5,041 nucleotides of DNA from Eudoraea sp. (GTDB taxonomy: Bacteria; Bacteroidota; Bacteroidia; Flavobacteriales; Flavobacteriaceae): the NCBI GenBank assembly GCA_013041785.1, contig JABDRK010000041.1, positions 1-5,041 on the forward strand, written 5' to 3'. How positions within the stretch are numbered: the first letter of the stretch is position 1; every line of letters starts with the position of its first letter. Below are positions 1-5,041 of this stretch, one piece after another. The translations under genes and the position numbers were made by a program. Below the pieces are notes generated by a model that was not told the origin of the DNA, searched no databases, and was given only the letters and a program-made list of their open reading frames with translations.

Positions 1-504
1 GGCCGGGATATCCCCAAAGAAGTCAAAGCGGCTATAGCCATATCCGTGCCCTGCCAGCTGCACGATTCGCTAATCCAGCTACTTAAACCAAAGAACTGGG
101 CCTATGCAAAGCGTTTTCGAAAACACCTGGTGGCCAAGCTCCGTGCCAAACAAAAATACTTTCCAGAATTGATTACAGAAGAGCAATTAGGTAAAATTAA
201 AAATCTAAAGGATTTTGATGATTTGTATACCAGCAAAGCTCATGGTTTTAAAGATGCACTTGATTATTATCAGCAATGCAGCAGTCTGCAATTCCTGAAT
301 CACATTAACACTCCTGCCCTGATCATAAATGCCCTGGACGATTCCTTTCTTGGAGAGGCGTGCTATCCGCTTAAAGAAGCAGATGCAAACCCCAACCTAC
401 ATCTACGTATACCCAAATACGGTGGCCATGTAGGTTTTTATGGAGAAGACAACATTTCCTTTTCAGAAAAAATGAGTCTCAAGTTCATTAATGAAATCCT
501 GTGA
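1..504 (+). CDS. YheT-family alpha/beta hydrolase, C-terminal part (5' end outside window)
   Basis: The reading frame is open from base 1 and ends at TGA 502-504, giving 167 residues of a protein whose N-terminus lies upstream. A GTG at 46 is just an internal valine. The segment has the YheT/ABHD1-3 (COG0429) layout: a strand reading AIAISVPCQL right after the missing nucleophile region, a helical cap with FDDLYTSKAHGF (about residues 72-83) and a DYY motif, then NALDD (110-114) carrying the likely catalytic Asp, and GGHVGF (141-146) carrying the catalytic His. The nucleophile Ser and oxyanion region are off the window. Family members are putative cytosolic esterases or lipases whose natural substrate is mostly unknown, so no specific reaction can be given. 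The cytochrome gene starts 43 bases downstream on the same strand. Family assignment is confident; function is not. Confidence 0.88.
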   Translation, partial: GRDIPKEVKAAIAISVPCQLHDSLIQLLKPKNWAYAKRFRKHLVAKLRAKQKYFPELITEEQLGKIKNLKDFDDLYTSKAHGFKDALDYYQQCSSLQFLNHINTPALIINALDDSFLGEACYPLKEADANPNLHLRIPKYGGHVGFYGEDNISFSEKMSLKFINEIL

Positions 505-547
505 ATTAGGTTTTTGGTATATTAGTGCCGCTTAAAAAAGAACAATT

Positions 548-1027
548 ATGCGCAAATCGCTTATATGGATAACTTTAGCTGCCCTGGTTATGGCCTGCGG
601 TGACAAAAAGGAAGAAAAGAAAGATTCATTTGAAATAAACCGGTCTAAAACAGCGGTAAAAAAAGAAACCGCTTCTGAAGGAGTACCTGTTGACCTGGAT
701 AACAAAGGAATTGGGCCGATAAAAGAAGTAAAATTTTCCGATGAAATCGACGAGGAATTAGCTGCCCAGGGAAAGGCCACATTCGAAATGATCTGTGTCG
801 CATGCCACCAGATCAACCAGCGTATGATAGGCCCGGCAATGGCTGGAGTTTACGAAAGGAGAAGCCCGGAATGGGTCATGAATATGATCCTCAACCCAGA
901 TGGAATGCTAAGGGAAGACCCCATCGCACAGGCGCTACTCAAGGAATACAACAACATGATCATGAACAACCAGAACCTCAGCGAGGATGAAGCCCGTGCT
1001 ATAGCGGAATACCTGAGGACCCTTTAG
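548..1027 (+). CDS. Lipoprotein mono-haem c-type cytochrome
   Basis: This 159-residue protein begins with a short signal peptide (MRKSLIWITLAALVMAC) whose lipobox VMAC-G places the lipidated cysteine at residue 17. It should therefore be membrane-anchored and face the periplasm. A lysine/glutamate-rich linker of about 60 residues follows, then a small class I cytochrome c domain. The haem site is CVACH at 83-87. RMIGPAMAGVYERRSPEWVMNMI follows as two shorter blocks around 92-114, and the C-terminal helix is SEDEARAIAEYL. The sixth haem ligand is probably Met137 or Met139 in the segment just before the last helix; the sequence alone does not decide. The role is single-electron transfer, and the partner is unknown because no oxidase or reductase gene is next to it. 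ATG 548 is chosen because the signal peptide starts there; its leader is A-rich with no clear Shine-Dalgarno sequence. A terminator follows directly, so this gene probably ends its transcript. Confidence 0.92.
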   Translation: MRKSLIWITLAALVMACGDKKEEKKDSFEINRSKTAVKKETASEGVPVDLDNKGIGPIKEVKFSDEIDEELAAQGKATFEMICVACHQINQRMIGPAMAGVYERRSPEWVMNMILNPDGMLREDPIAQALLKEYNNMIMNNQNLSEDEARAIAEYLRTL

Positions 1028-1049
1028 ACTCGGTTCCAAAATAATAATC

Positions 1050-1090
1050 AAGTGCAAATATTCAGTTAGCAGGTATTTGCACTTTTTTGT
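1050..1090 (+). terminator. Intrinsic terminator after the cytochrome c gene
   Basis: A perfect 11-base inverted repeat, AAGTGCAAATA (1050-1060) and TATTTGCACTT (1074-1084), encloses a 13-base loop and runs into a T-rich tract (1083-1088 all T, then GTTTCCTTTT). It sits 23 bases past the cytochrome stop codon. The stem is A/T-rich with only three G-C pairs, so it is weaker than a GC-rich terminator, but the geometry and the tail fit well. It separates the cytochrome from the acetyltransferase gene. Confidence 0.8.
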
Positions 1091-1153
1091 TTCCTTTTAT
1101 TACTGCATTGGTTCCTTCAAAGCGAAAAAACCAGAGCAGACACTATACCCCTT

Positions 1154-1696
1154 ATGAAAAAAGGATACCTCTTTACCTCAGCCCGGCTCGGGTTCCGTAA
1201 CTGGTCATCAGAAGACCTTGCAAGTTTATTGGCCATAAACCAGGACCCTGAGGTAATGGCGTTTTTCCCGGATTTGATTTCCAGGGAAGAAACCGAGAGC
1301 TTTATCAATAAAATGCAGGCAAAATGCGAGGAAAAGGAATATTGCTATTTTGCAGTTGATGAACTGCAAGGGGGCTCCTTTATTGGATTTATAGGTTTGT
1401 CTGACCAGGATTTTAAAGCCTCTTTTACCCCTTGTATTGATATTGGCTGGCGATTAGCCAGAAGTGCCTGGGGAAAAGGATTTGCCACCGAAGGCGCGCG
1501 GCGATGCCTGCTCTATGCGTTTGAGGAACTCGGCATGGAAACTGTGTTGTCGCTCTGCCCCACAGTCAATACCCGTTCCTGGCGGGTGATGGAGAATATA
1601 GGGATGCAGCGACTAGGAACTTTCAAACACCCCGGACTAAAAGAATATTCAAAATTGGAAACCTGTTATCTCTATGAAATACGGCACGACTCTTGA
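1154..1696 (+). CDS. GNAT N-acetyltransferase, RimJ/RimL type (Acetyltransf_3)
   Basis: This 180-residue cytosolic protein spans one complete GNAT domain. The N-terminal part, LFTSARLGFRNWSSED, is the usual first strand and loop of RimJ/RimL-like enzymes (TxRLxLR with variations). The acetyl-CoA pyrophosphate-binding motif A is R103-SAWGKGFATE-113, an Arg-x-x-x-Gly-x-Gly-x-Ala version. Motif B follows as N139-TRSWRVMENIGM-151, where the Asn and the N-S-x-R/x-x-E-x-x-G pattern are typical. Members transfer an acetyl group from acetyl-CoA to a protein N-terminus or to a small amine; the acceptor cannot be predicted here. The start ATG fits the domain boundary. It lies about 70 bases past the cytochrome terminator, so a promoter is expected in 1091-1153, but I could not identify a convincing one there. 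The SIMPL gene follows after 39 bases. Confidence 0.9.
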   Translation: MKKGYLFTSARLGFRNWSSEDLASLLAINQDPEVMAFFPDLISREETESFINKMQAKCEEKEYCYFAVDELQGGSFIGFIGLSDQDFKASFTPCIDIGWRLARSAWGKGFATEGARRCLLYAFEELGMETVLSLCPTVNTRSWRVMENIGMQRLGTFKHPGLKEYSKLETCYLYEIRHDS

Positions 1697-1735
1697 AAAG
1701 GAAATGGTGCTTAGTTCAATTAAAAAACAATAGTC

Positions 1736-2440
1736 ATGAAGCATAAATTTTTCATTTTGGGCATCAGCATTTTTCTGATAGCCTCAGTAATTTTCCCACT
1801 TCAAGTTGCAGCACAGCAAAAGAATTTCATAGACCAGCCTTTCCTGGAGACCACTGCCAGCGTGGATACCCTCGTAGTCCCTGATCGTATTTATCTGAAC
1901 ATTCTGATTTCAGAGGCAGACACCAAAGGCCGGATTTCGGTTGAAGAATTGGAAAACCGGATGGCTGCCAAACTAAAAAGTCTGGGTATAGACCTGGACA
2001 CCCAACTTAGCCTCGGGGATCTGGGCAGTGATTTTAAAAAATACTTCCTCAGAAAAACGGATATCCAAAAAGAGAAAGCATTCAAGCTACTCCTATACGA
2101 TGGCCTTACAGTAGGCAAAGTCCTGCAGGGATTGGAAACGATAGGAATCTCCAATATCAGCCTTGATAAAACGGAATACTCCCAAATGGGAGCTTTAAAG
2201 CTAAAACTGAAAGTCAGGGCCATTATCCAGGCCAGAAAACAGGCCTCAAAACTGGTGGAAGCCATTGGGCAGAATCTGGGTAAAGCTATTCATGTTCAGG
2301 ATTTTGAGCCAAATTTCATTACCTTAAGAGGTGTTTCCGCCTTAAGGGCAAAAGCCGATGAATCCTTTGAACCTTTGGATGTGGAATTCAACAAAATAAA
2401 GGTGGAAGGACGGCTCAATGTAAAATTTGCAATAGAGTAA
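1736..2440 (+). CDS. Exported SIMPL-domain (DUF541) protein
   Basis: This 234-residue protein has a Sec signal peptide: basic MKHK, a hydrophobic core of about 18 residues (FFILGISIFLIASVIFPL), and a probable signal peptidase I site near VAA-QQ at 26/27. The mature part should be periplasmic or outer-membrane associated. It matches the SIMPL/DUF541 pattern. An early strand TTASVDTLVVPDRIYLNI (about 39-56) contains the hallmark PD. A helix with QARKQASKLVEAIGQNLGK (165-183) corresponds to the family's A-x-x-KA-x-x-LA-x-x-LG helix, and a final strand reads VEGRLNVKFAIE. The family is widespread in envelopes, with proposed roles in oxidative stress or envelope integrity, but no defined biochemical activity. 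ATG 1736 is preceded by an A/T-rich leader without a Shine-Dalgarno sequence. The oxidoreductase gene follows within about 17 bases, probably in the same transcript. Confidence 0.85.
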   Translation: MKHKFFILGISIFLIASVIFPLQVAAQQKNFIDQPFLETTASVDTLVVPDRIYLNILISEADTKGRISVEELENRMAAKLKSLGIDLDTQLSLGDLGSDFKKYFLRKTDIQKEKAFKLLLYDGLTVGKVLQGLETIGISNISLDKTEYSQMGALKLKLKVRAIIQARKQASKLVEAIGQNLGKAIHVQDFEPNFITLRGVSALRAKADESFEPLDVEFNKIKVEGRLNVKFAIE

Positions 2441-2457
2441 CTCGAAGAAACGTGTAT

Positions 2458-3099
2458 ATGAAAAAAATTGGTGTTTTAGGCTCAGGGATTGTGGGACAAA
2501 CGCTGGCCAGCGGCTTTCTAAAACATGGATATGAAGTCATGATTGGCAGCAGGGATACAGCCAAACTTGCCGAATGGTTAGAGAATAATCCTGAGAATTC
2601 ACATCTGGGGAGTTTTGAAGATACCGCTGCTTTTGCGGAAATCATAGTCCTGGCGGTTAAAGGAACAGCTGTTGAGGCCGTGCTGGAACAGTCAGGAGAA
2701 GGCAATCTGAATGGTAAAATAATCATTGATGCAACCAATCCCATTGCAGATGCCCCTCCGGTAAATGGAGTTTTGCAATTTTTCACAGATCAGAACAGTT
2801 CCCTGATGGAAAAACTGCAAGGGCTTTACCCTAAAGCTAATTTTGTCAAAGCCTTTAATAGCGTTAGTTTCCTCAGGATGGTTAATCCGGATTTTGAAGT
2901 CAGGCCTACTATGTTTATTTGTGGGAATGACGGCGATGCCAAAAAAGAGGTGAGCAAGATCCTGGATCAGTTCGGCTGGGAAGTTGAGGATTTCGGTGCG
3001 GCTTCTTCCGCAGGTCCAATTGAAGGACTTTGCCAGTTATATTGCATCATCGGGTTAAATGAAAACCGCTGGACCCAGGCTTTTAAGTTATTGCAGTAG
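2458..3099 (+). CDS. NADPH-dependent F420-reductase-like Rossmann oxidoreductase (COG2085)
   Basis: From ATG 2458 this encodes 213 residues; a GTG at 2452 would add two residues but leaves less room from the preceding stop, and the beta strand KKIGVLG begins naturally at the ATG. A GAAGAAA stretch at 2444-2450 may serve as a weak ribosome-binding site. The Rossmann nucleotide-binding loop is GSGIVG (8-13). The second strand ends in IGSRD (29-33), where Ser31 and Arg32 suggest NADP(H) preference through the 2'-phosphate. Further family motifs are IDATNP (90-95) and KAFNSV (131-136), and a C-terminal helical segment AGPIEGLCQLYCIIGL (185-200). In archaea and actinobacteria such proteins reduce coenzyme F420, but Flavobacteria are not known to make F420, so the physiological substrate is unknown and the F420 name should not be taken literally. 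It ends 41 bases from the convergent SulP gene. Confidence 0.87.
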   Translation: MKKIGVLGSGIVGQTLASGFLKHGYEVMIGSRDTAKLAEWLENNPENSHLGSFEDTAAFAEIIVLAVKGTAVEAVLEQSGEGNLNGKIIIDATNPIADAPPVNGVLQFFTDQNSSLMEKLQGLYPKANFVKAFNSVSFLRMVNPDFEVRPTMFICGNDGDAKKEVSKILDQFGWEVEDFGAASSAGPIEGLCQLYCIIGLNENRWTQAFKLLQ

Positions 3100-3106
3100 G
3101 AAAAGC

Positions 3107-3139
3107 GGGCTATTGTTAAATTTTTGCGGGTAATGGCCC
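3107..3139. terminator. Possible hairpin between the convergent oxidoreductase and SulP genes
   Basis: GGGCTATT (3107-3114) can pair with AATGGCCC (3132-3139) in an 8-base stem (one U-G wobble in plus-strand RNA) with a 17-base loop. It fills most of the 41-base gap between the two stop codons. On the plus strand no T-tract follows. On the minus strand the stem is followed by GCTTTTCC, a short T-run, but there the wobble becomes a C-A mismatch. The location suggests termination of one or both genes; the structure itself is only moderately convincing. Confidence 0.3.
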
Positions 3140-3140
3140 T

Positions 3141-4670
3141 CTAAAACTTGTCCACTACAACTTTGTAGGTTGGATCTTCCAGAACATTGACATCGATTAT
3201 TTTGTCTGCATTAGACAGTAGTCTGCGACAATCCCCGCTAAGGTGTCTTAAATGCACCTTTTTACCAACTTTGAGGTACCGTTCCGTAATCTTGTTCAGG
3301 GCTTCTATGGCCGACATATCTACTACGCGGCTCTCCTCAAAATCTATAATCACTTCATCCGGATCATTCAGCACATCAAACTTTTCGTTAAACAGGGCAA
3401 CCGATCCAAAAAACAAGGGCCCGTAAATTTCATAATGCTTTACACCGCTGTCGTCTATATATTTCCTCGCGCGAATACGTTTGGCATTGTCCCAGGCAAA
3501 AACAAGAGCTGAAATAATAACCCCTACCAATACGGCCAGGGCCAGGTTATGGAGAAATATGGTGACTAAGGTTACCAGCACCATAACCAGGACATCAGAT
3601 TTAGGCATGCGTTTAAAAGTCCTCAAACTAGCCCATTCAAATGTCCCAAGTGCAACCATGATCATAAGGCCAGTAAGTGCGGCCATGGGTACTTTTTCAA
3701 TTAAGTCGGCCCCGAACATGATGAACACCAGCAACATTACAGCGGCCACAATACCCGATAGTCGCGCACGGGCCCCGTTGGAAGTATTAATTAAACTTTG
3801 CCCGATCATAGCACAGCCGCCCATTCCGGAAAATAGCCCCGATAAAATGTTGGCTGTACCTTGAGCCACAGCTTCCTTATTACTTCTTCCGCGGGTTTCT
3901 GTAATCTCATCAACAATATTGAGCGTTAACAGACTTTCAATTAATCCAACCCCAGCCACTATTGCCGAGTACGGAAATATGATTTTTAAAGTTTCCAGGC
4001 TAAAAGGGATTTCAGGTATGTGAAATGGTGGGAATCCCCCCTGTATAGAAGCAATGTCCCCAATGGTTCGGGTATCAATATCAAAAATCAAAACCAGACC
4101 AAAGACCAACAAAATAGCCATAAGAGAGCCCGGCACAATTTTACTCAATTTTGGAAGGCCCCAAATAACCAGCATGGTCAGCAGTACCAGCCCTAAAAAT
4201 CCATATAGCGCAGTACCGGACATCCATATACCTTCGGAATCCTTAAACTGGTCTAATTGGGACAGAAAAATTATGATGGCTAAACCATTCACAAAACCAA
4301 ATATCACAGGATGGGGAACCAATCGCATAAATTTCCCCAAACGGAGGAATCCAGCGGCTAATTGCAGTATTCCCGCTAATACAACCGCTGCAAAGACATA
4401 TTCCACACCGTAATCAACTGCCAGGGAAACAATGACCACAGCTACTGCTCCTGTGGCACCGGAAATCATTCCGGGTCTGCCACCAAAAATGGAAGTGATC
4501 AGGCCCATAACGAAGGCAGCATATAAACCCGTTAGAGGGGATAAGCCGGCAATTAGAGCAAATGCAATCGCCTCAGGCACCAATGCCAGTGCAACGGTTA
4601 GTCCTGAAAGTATTTCGGTTTTGTAATTTACCTCCTGTGAAAAATCAAATAGGTTGAGATACTTTTTCAA
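3141..4670 (-). CDS. SulP-family anion transporter with C-terminal STAS domain
   Basis: This 509-residue inner-membrane protein has a SulP (SLC26) permease domain with many hydrophobic segments (about residues 20-395). It is followed by a cytosolic STAS domain (about 410-505). The N-terminal signature VPEAIAFALIAGLSPLTGLY (31-50) is the conserved SulP TM1-TM2 region. SGMGGCAMIGQSLIN (281-295) and SNGARARLSG (297-306) are the conserved anion-site-side loop, in the GCAMIGQS version seen in YbaR/YvdB-like bacterial SulPs. The STAS part has FEESRVVDMSAIEAL (444-458), with Ser453 at the place of the phosphorylatable serine of anti-sigma antagonists. SulP proteins carry sulfate, bicarbonate or dicarboxylates; no carbonic anhydrase or sulfate-assimilation gene is in view, so the substrate is open. 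The start used is TTG at 4670: the frame upstream holds no ATG or GTG before a stop codon at 4710-4712, and the next in-frame Met is residue 55, inside the permease domain. Length is typical of short bacterial SulPs. Confidence 0.93.
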   Translation of the reverse strand: MKKYLNLFDFSQEVNYKTEILSGLTVALALVPEAIAFALIAGLSPLTGLYAAFVMGLITSIFGGRPGMISGATGAVAVVIVSLAVDYGVEYVFAAVVLAGILQLAAGFLRLGKFMRLVPHPVIFGFVNGLAIIIFLSQLDQFKDSEGIWMSGTALYGFLGLVLLTMLVIWGLPKLSKIVPGSLMAILLVFGLVLIFDIDTRTIGDIASIQGGFPPFHIPEIPFSLETLKIIFPYSAIVAGVGLIESLLTLNIVDEITETRGRSNKEAVAQGTANILSGLFSGMGGCAMIGQSLINTSNGARARLSGIVAAVMLLVFIMFGADLIEKVPMAALTGLMIMVALGTFEWASLRTFKRMPKSDVLVMVLVTLVTIFLHNLALAVLVGVIISALVFAWDNAKRIRARKYIDDSGVKHYEIYGPLFFGSVALFNEKFDVLNDPDEVIIDFEESRVVDMSAIEALNKITERYLKVGKKVHLRHLSGDCRRLLSNADKIIDVNVLEDPTYKVVVDKF

Positions 4671-4690
4671 ATGGCCACATTTTAAGGGCG

Positions 4691-4698
4691 CAAAAGTA
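4691..4698 (-). promoter_or_regulatory. Bacteroidota-type -7 promoter element for the SulP gene
   Basis: On the minus strand these bases read TACTTTTG, an exact match to the Bacteroidota -7 consensus TAnnTTTG, in the 71-base gap before the SulP gene. A perfect -33 TTTG is absent. The best partner is an ACTG ending 22 bases upstream of the box, which is a weak match. Transcription would start around 4684-4688, leaving a leader of only about 15-18 bases before the TTG start. So SulP can probably be transcribed apart from the dioxygenase gene upstream of it. Confidence 0.5.
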
Positions 4699-4741
4699 AC
4701 TTTATTATCCTAGTTGACCTCAGTTTTTGAAGAAATTGTAA

Positions 4742-5041
4742 TTAAGAAGCTCCCCAGGACTTTGAACCCAACAATTTTTCTCCGAGCACAGACAATTCTG
4801 CCCTCTCGTATTTGGTTTGTTCCCAGTTTCTGGGGTCACCGGGAAAGGCATAGCCCTGTGGTGCAATCCTGTCCTTCCAGGATTGGATGCGCCAATTCTT
4901 CAATTCTGCATTATCTTCTTCCGCAGGCATCATGGAAATGTACTGGGCAATACGCACCTTGTCCTTGGATTTATTGGGCCTGATCCCGTGAGGTTCCGTG
5001 CTATTGAAGATCAGCAAATCCCCCGCTTCCAGCTTTACCTT
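4742..5041 (-). CDS. PhyH-family Fe(II)/2-oxoglutarate dioxygenase, C-terminal part (5' end outside window)
   Basis: The minus-strand frame is open from base 5041 to a TAA at 4744-4742, giving the last 99 residues. A TTG at 5017-5015 is internal, since the frame continues upstream as KVKLEAGDLL, a typical approach to the core strand of the double-stranded beta helix. Motifs seen are GDLLIFNSTEPHG (7-19), whose His18 is the distal iron ligand of the HxD...H triad, and NKSKDKVRIAQY (23-34), whose Arg30 should bind the 2-oxoglutarate carboxylate. Both match phytanoyl-CoA dioxygenase (PhyH) family proteins. The tail has a conserved-looking RNWE and a final LSVLGEKLLGSKSW segment. The proximal HxD motif lies off the window. 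Members hydroxylate many different small molecules, so the substrate cannot be named. It is transcribed in the same direction as SulP, 71 bases upstream. Confidence 0.85.
   Translation of the reverse strand, partial: KVKLEAGDLLIFNSTEPHGIRPNKSKDKVRIAQYISMMPAEEDNAELKNWRIQSWKDRIAPQGYAFPGDPRNWEQTKYERAELSVLGEKLLGSKSWGAS

Noticed and set aside
518..525. TATATTAG upstream of the cytochrome gene as a -7 promoter element
   Set aside because: It misses one base in the key TTTG part of TAnnTTTG and has no TTTG at a suitable distance upstream, so it is not better than chance in A/T-rich DNA.
1091..1153. Promoter for the acetyltransferase gene
   Set aside because: A promoter is expected after the terminator, but no TAnnTTTG match with a spaced upstream TTTG is present, so none is annotated.
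1891..2786. Minus-strand open frames over the SIMPL and oxidoreductase genes
   Set aside because: They are shadows of two well-supported plus-strand genes, with compositionally odd translations and no family match.
3105..3130. Direct repeat GCGGG (3105-3109 and 3126-3130) in the convergent gap
   Set aside because: Five bases is too short to be meaningful and the copies are not inverted.
3481..4626. Open frames on the plus strand opposite the SulP gene (3481-3864, 4054-4413, 4432-4626)
   Set aside because: They are antisense to a clearly conserved transporter, and their translations are low-complexity Ser/Thr/Pro/Ala-rich stretches without recognisable domains.
4630..4637. Strong Shine-Dalgarno-like AGGAGGT on the minus strand
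   Set aside because: It lies inside the SulP coding sequence (codons for QEV near residue 13) and no ATG, GTG or TTG start follows at a useful distance; downstream restart would lose the first membrane segment region.

Overview
The window looks like chromosomal DNA of a marine-type Bacteroidota, most likely a member of the Flavobacteriaceae. The signs are moderate GC, lysine- and asparagine-rich proteins, gene starts with A/T-rich leaders and no strong Shine-Dalgarno sequence, and one good match to the Bacteroidota -7 promoter element (TAnnTTTG). The taxonomic call is inference from protein style and not a database result. There are seven protein-coding genes, two of them cut by the window edges. 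I see no RNA gene, mobile element, CRISPR array, phage signature or long repeat. Coding density is high; the longest gap between genes is about 126 bases.

Left part, plus strand (1-1090): the C-terminal half of a YheT-type alpha/beta hydrolase, then a lipoprotein c-type cytochrome with one CxxCH haem site. A clean stem-loop terminator with a T-rich tail follows the cytochrome gene.

Middle part, plus strand (1154-3099): three closely spaced genes, namely a RimJ/RimL-type GNAT acetyltransferase, an exported SIMPL-domain (DUF541) protein, and a Rossmann-fold oxidoreductase of the NADPH:F420-oxidoreductase-like family. Gaps of 39 and about 17 bases suggest co-transcription, although the three products have no obvious shared pathway.

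Right part, minus strand (3141-5041): a full-length SulP anion transporter with a C-terminal STAS domain, preceded on the same strand by the C-terminal third of a PhyH-type Fe(II)/2-oxoglutarate dioxygenase that runs off the window. The SulP gene converges on the oxidoreductase gene. It has a recognisable -7 promoter box and apparently uses a TTG start.

Overall this is an ordinary housekeeping and accessory metabolic region. I found no convincing new multi-gene system. The points most worth a second look are the unusual SulP start region and the membrane-anchored orphan cytochrome.
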